Source: Chloroflexi bacterium GWB2_54_36
GTDB taxonomy: Bacteria; Chloroflexota; Anaerolineae; Anaerolineales; Anaerolineaceae
Length of the DNA stretch: 41,926 nt
Assembly: GCA_001796355.1 (NCBI GenBank)
Contig: MGMG01000012.1
Span: 1-41,926, forward strand
Direction of reading: 5' to 3'
Shown here: positions 39,943-41,926 of the stretch, piece after piece
How the letters are laid out: each line of letters starts with the position of its first letter
Numbering within the stretch: the first letter of the stretch is position 1
Notes under the pieces: generated by a model
The model's database searches: none
The model's input: the letters and a program-made list of their open reading frames with translations, nothing else
Told to the model about the DNA's origin: nothing
Position numbers and translations under genes: made by a program

Positions 39943-41102
39943 GCGCCGCCAGCGCCGTAGTAGTTTGGGTCGGTGGGTGTCTGACCGGAGGGATCCCAGA
40001 CGTATACCCAGTCGCCTTCCCTGGCCCACTGGAACAGCCAGTTCGAGTCGCCCAGTGAAAAGTTAACGCAGCCGTGGGATTGCTCATAACCAAACCAGGC
40101 GCGCCAGTATGCGCCGTGCAGCGCGCGCGCCTGGTCATAGTACATCGTCCAGGGTACATCTTGCAGGTAATAATAATCGGAGCGGTCGGGCTCGAATGCG
40201 CCGGACATGGTCTCGGTGGCTTTTTTGGAATAGATCTGGAACAGACCGGGTTGGGTAAAGAATGGTTCGACGCCGGTCGCCACCAGGGTGGCAAATATTA
40301 GCTGGCTGTTTTCGTACACCGAAACAGTCTGGTCATACAGGTTGACCTCGATCCAGCGGCCGTTGGTAACGCCCTCGGGCGGGGTGGTATTGATCCGCAC
40401 CTGACGGATGTAGCGGCGCTCGACCCACTGTCCAGGTCCGATCATGTACCAATCGGTTTTGTCCGCGTTCTGCACGCTGTAGATCTGCACCACATCTTCA
40501 CGAAGGAGTACTTTTTCCAGCAGCGAGGCAGAATAGGTAGGAGCGGCGCGCACCTCGGCGGTATCCACAATCCAGCCAAAGGAGTTGCGCGGCGTGCGGC
40601 TGAAGGCCAGACCTTGAAAGTCGGTGTAGGCCACCGGGGAGGCGCGCATCCATTCGCCGCTGCGCAATTGCACGTAAGGTTTATTGTTGAAATACCCGAC
40701 GTTGATAAAGGAGACGTAACGCAGTTGGCCTGGGTCGATGTAGCGCACCGGGTTGACCTGCTGCGTGGCATCTTCGAAGGTGGTGTAAAGCGGCGCCTTT
40801 TCGGTAGCGTCCAGGTTGATGCGGGCAATCGACACCGGGCTGGTGTTGAGCGCCGGGTCGGGTTTGACCGCCGGCAGCGGGCGCGCGGGAACAGTCAAGC
40901 CGACGCTGGCCATTTCGGTCAGCCGGGTGGAGGGTCCCAGCGCCAGGCAGTCGACCGGGTCAACCCGGTAGGCGCCCGGCAGACACAGCGGTTTGGCCGT
41001 GTAGGGTTCGAGACTCTGCGCGTTGGCAGTCGAAAAGCTGAAGAAGGTAATGACCAGCGTAATAAAAAGGGTTGTTACCCATAATTTGATCGCGCGCTGC
41101 AT
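39939..41102 (-). CDS. L,D-transpeptidase (YkuD domain), secreted
   Basis: 387 residues. Signal peptide 1-29 (FFSFSTANAQ). Residues about 115-235 contain beta-rich, SH3-like segments (SGEWMRASPVAY, TAEVRAAPTYSASLLEKVLLRED). The C-terminal YkuD domain has RWIEVNLYDQTVSVYENSQLIFATLVATG (in part), DVPWTMYYDQARALHGAYW, and the catalytic SHGCVNFSLGD with nucleophile Cys345. It forms 3-3 crosslinks in peptidoglycan or attaches wall components, outside the membrane. AAGGAT lies seven bases before the ATG. Presence of this enzyme implies a peptidoglycan wall. Confidence 0.94.
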   Translation of the reverse strand: MQRAIKLWVTTLFITLVITFFSFSTANAQSLEPYTAKPLCLPGAYRVDPVDCLALGPSTRLTEMASVGLTVPARPLPAVKPDPALNTSPVSIARINLDATEKAPLYTTFEDATQQVNPVRYIDPGQLRYVSFINVGYFNNKPYVQLRSGEWMRASPVAYTDFQGLAFSRTPRNSFGWIVDTAEVRAAPTYSASLLEKVLLREDVVQIYSVQNADKTDWYMIGPGQWVERRYIRQVRINTTPPEGVTNGRWIEVNLYDQTVSVYENSQLIFATLVATGVEPFFTQPGLFQIYSKKATETMSGAFEPDRSDYYYLQDVPWTMYYDQARALHGAYWRAWFGYEQSHGCVNFSLGDSNWLFQWAREGDWVYVWDPSGQTPTDPNYYGAGGA

Positions 41103-41168
41103 GCAAATATCCTTGAATATTTCTTAATAATCTCAAAAATATACCCTATTTTACCGCAATCTATTATT

Positions 41169-41237
41169 CGCAGGTTGGGTTGAGGGGCGGAGAGGCTTGA
41201 CTGTTCCATGAGGAATTCCCCCTCAACCCAACCTGCG
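41169..41237. repeat. 19-bp perfect inverted repeat
   Basis: CGCAGGTTGGGTTGAGGGG (41169-41187) is exactly complementary to CCCCTCAACCCAACCTGCG (41219-41237), separated by 31 bp. Its arm resembles AGGTCGGATTGAGGGG at 861-876, so it belongs to a dispersed family. Confidence 0.8.
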
Positions 41238-41294
41238 TAAACTATTTTATATGGCGCTAAGTTCTCTTGTGGCGCAAACTTACGGTTTACGCAC

Positions 41295-41413
41295 GGGGCT
41301 GTCCCAAAAGCGGGCGGGCGTGGAAACCCGCCCCTACCTGTAGGGGATGGGTTCCACCCCATCCCGCATATGTGGTGGAATAAATGACAAATTTATTCTT
41401 TTTAGACAGCCCC
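41295..41413. repeat. MITE-like element, copy 2
   Basis: GGGGCTGTCCCAAAAG (41295-41310) pairs with CTTTTTAGACAGCCCC (41398-41413), 14 of 16. The interior GGTTCCACCCCATCCC and AATGACAAAT matches copy 1 (27051-27143), but it is 26 bp longer through an extra GGGCGGGCG...CCCGCCC hairpin. Confidence 0.8.
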
Positions 41414-41481
41414 GCTACAAAATGCGCAGGGTGCGGCTCTTTGCGTTCACGCTGTTCGCTTGCGGTGACATTGCGGTGTGC

Positions 41482-41611
41482 TGTCATTGCAAATGAAGCC
41501 GAGCGGGATGAAGCAATCCAAGCCGGGTTGGAAAAATCAGATGTCTTTAGGACTGACGCAGATTGCTTCAGGCGTACGAAAAAAAGCGCTCGGTGCTACA
41601 CTGCAATGACA
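41482..41611. repeat. Intergenic element with TGTCATTGCA...TGCAATGACA ends, copy 2
   Basis: A perfect 10-bp terminal inverted pair encloses 110 bp. It shares ACGCAGATTGC with copy 1 (25621-25744). Confidence 0.65.
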
Positions 41612-41671
41612 AACACGAATGACCCCCCATTAATGTTTTCTCAATTCCCTTCCGAATCTCGTGTAAGTGCG

Positions 41672-41677
41672 TATAAT
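41672..41677 (+). promoter_or_regulatory. TATAAT box upstream of menA
   Basis: A perfect -10 hexamer lies 21 bp before the menA ATG, with GAGGA between. The -35 region is poor (TTCCGA, 16 bp spacer). Confidence 0.4.
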
Positions 41678-41698
41678 TCGCGCGAGGATTATTTTTCC

Positions 41699-41926
41699 AT
41701 GACGCTTGAACAACTGCCTGCTGAGCATCCCGGATTTTGGCGATCCTGGTTGATCGCTGCCCGACCCAAGACGCTGCCTGCTGCGGCCGCGCCGGTGATT
41801 CTGGGGTCAGCAGTGGCCTTTGCAGAAGACGGCTTCCGCCTGGGTCCGGCGCTGGCTGCCCTGGCGGGCGCGCTGCTGCTGCAAATTGGCGCGAACTTTG
41901 CCAACGATTATTTCGATTACAAAAAA
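41699..41926 (+). CDS. menA: 1,4-dihydroxy-2-naphthoate prenyltransferase (5' part, cut by window edge)
   Basis: 76 codons from ATG 41699 to the right edge. The start resembles MenA of the UbiA family: [24 protein letters not shown], then a first membrane helix and [16 protein letters not shown], the first Asp-rich prenyl-diphosphate motif. The family attaches the isoprenoid chain to dihydroxynaphthoate in menaquinone synthesis. GAGGA lies ten bases before the ATG. Other UbiA members cannot be fully excluded from the N-terminus alone. Confidence 0.85.
   Translation, partial: MTLEQLPAEHPGFWRSWLIAARPKTLPAAAAPVILGSAVAFAEDGFRLGPALAALAGALLLQIGANFANDYFDYKK

Larger units (their letters stand above)
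41103..41698. other. Repeat-rich intergenic gap before menA
   Basis: No gene is seen. It holds four repeat elements one after another: the 19-bp perfect inverted repeat (41169-41237), a GGCGCAAACTT half repeat near 41273, the MITE-like element (41295-41413) and the TGTCATTGCA element (41482-41611). Confidence 0.6.

Overview
The window reads like a chromosomal piece of an Anaerolineae-type Chloroflexota bacterium. The evidence is circumstantial. The DNA is GC-rich. There are lipoproteins with long Thr/Pro-rich linkers, an NBR1-Ig-like lipoprotein, DUF3048, DUF2085 and DUF4126 proteins, a LysM secreted protein, a large TPR protein, and many intergenic inverted repeats carrying TTCGACAAGCTCAG, AGGTYGGRTTGAGGGG and TGTCATTGC ends. 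A menA start at the right edge suggests menaquinone use. No 16S gene or other taxon marker is present, so this placement is inference.

Layout. 1-8.1 kb is mostly minus strand: a truncated thioredoxin/DsbD-like membrane protein, two lipoprotein/ankyrin genes, a P-loop kinase on the plus strand, a PAS-GAF-HD-GYP protein, a zinc-ribbon membrane protein, and a secreted C25 (gingipain-fold) protein that seems to have lost both catalytic residues. 8.4-13.6 kb is plus strand: polA with intact proofreading motifs, then a 774-residue TPR protein. 13.68-13.96 kb holds a tRNA-Lys(CTT) gene with a consensus promoter. Three 68-bp tandem repeats follow it, each carrying the 3' end of the same tRNA.

14.0-25.45 kb is the metabolic core, a minus-strand block of twelve genes. 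In order of transcription they encode a glutaconate-type CoA-transferase (two subunits), an acyl-CoA dehydrogenase with the isovaleryl-CoA dehydrogenase type of catalytic Glu, FixA-FixB-FixC-FixX, methylcrotonyl-CoA carboxylase (carboxyltransferase, biotin carboxylase and a separate BT/BCCP protein), a MaoC hydratase and a CitE-like lyase. Read together they can take isovalerate or isovaleryl-CoA to acetyl-CoA and acetoacetate, passing electrons through a dedicated Fix complex. The same enzyme set without Fix is known from the Mycobacterium tuberculosis Rv2498c-Rv2504c cluster (leucine catabolism and itaconate dissimilation).

25.9-33.6 kb holds a LysM protein, a rifampin-phosphotransferase/PEP-synthase-like enzyme next to a receiver-PP2C phosphatase, a small membrane protein and an M29 aminopeptidase. 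33.8-36.7 kb has a GIY-YIG protein among repeats, then a tight plus-strand trio: an adenine/cytosine-N DNA methyltransferase, an AlkD-like protein and a nucleoside phosphorylase. 36.86-37.10 kb carries a self-contained small minus-strand transcription unit (promoter, GNRA-capped hairpin, 17-codon ORF, two larger hairpins, terminator) that I cannot assign to a known family. 37.1-41.1 kb has DUF3048, DUF2085, DUF4126 and L,D-transpeptidase genes. The right edge is a repeat-rich gap and the start of menA.

My best candidates for something undescribed are the tRNA-Lys 3'-end repeat array, the small structured transcript at 36.9-37.1 kb, and the fusion of a FixABCX module with an isovaleryl-CoA/methylcrotonyl-CoA pathway in one operon.
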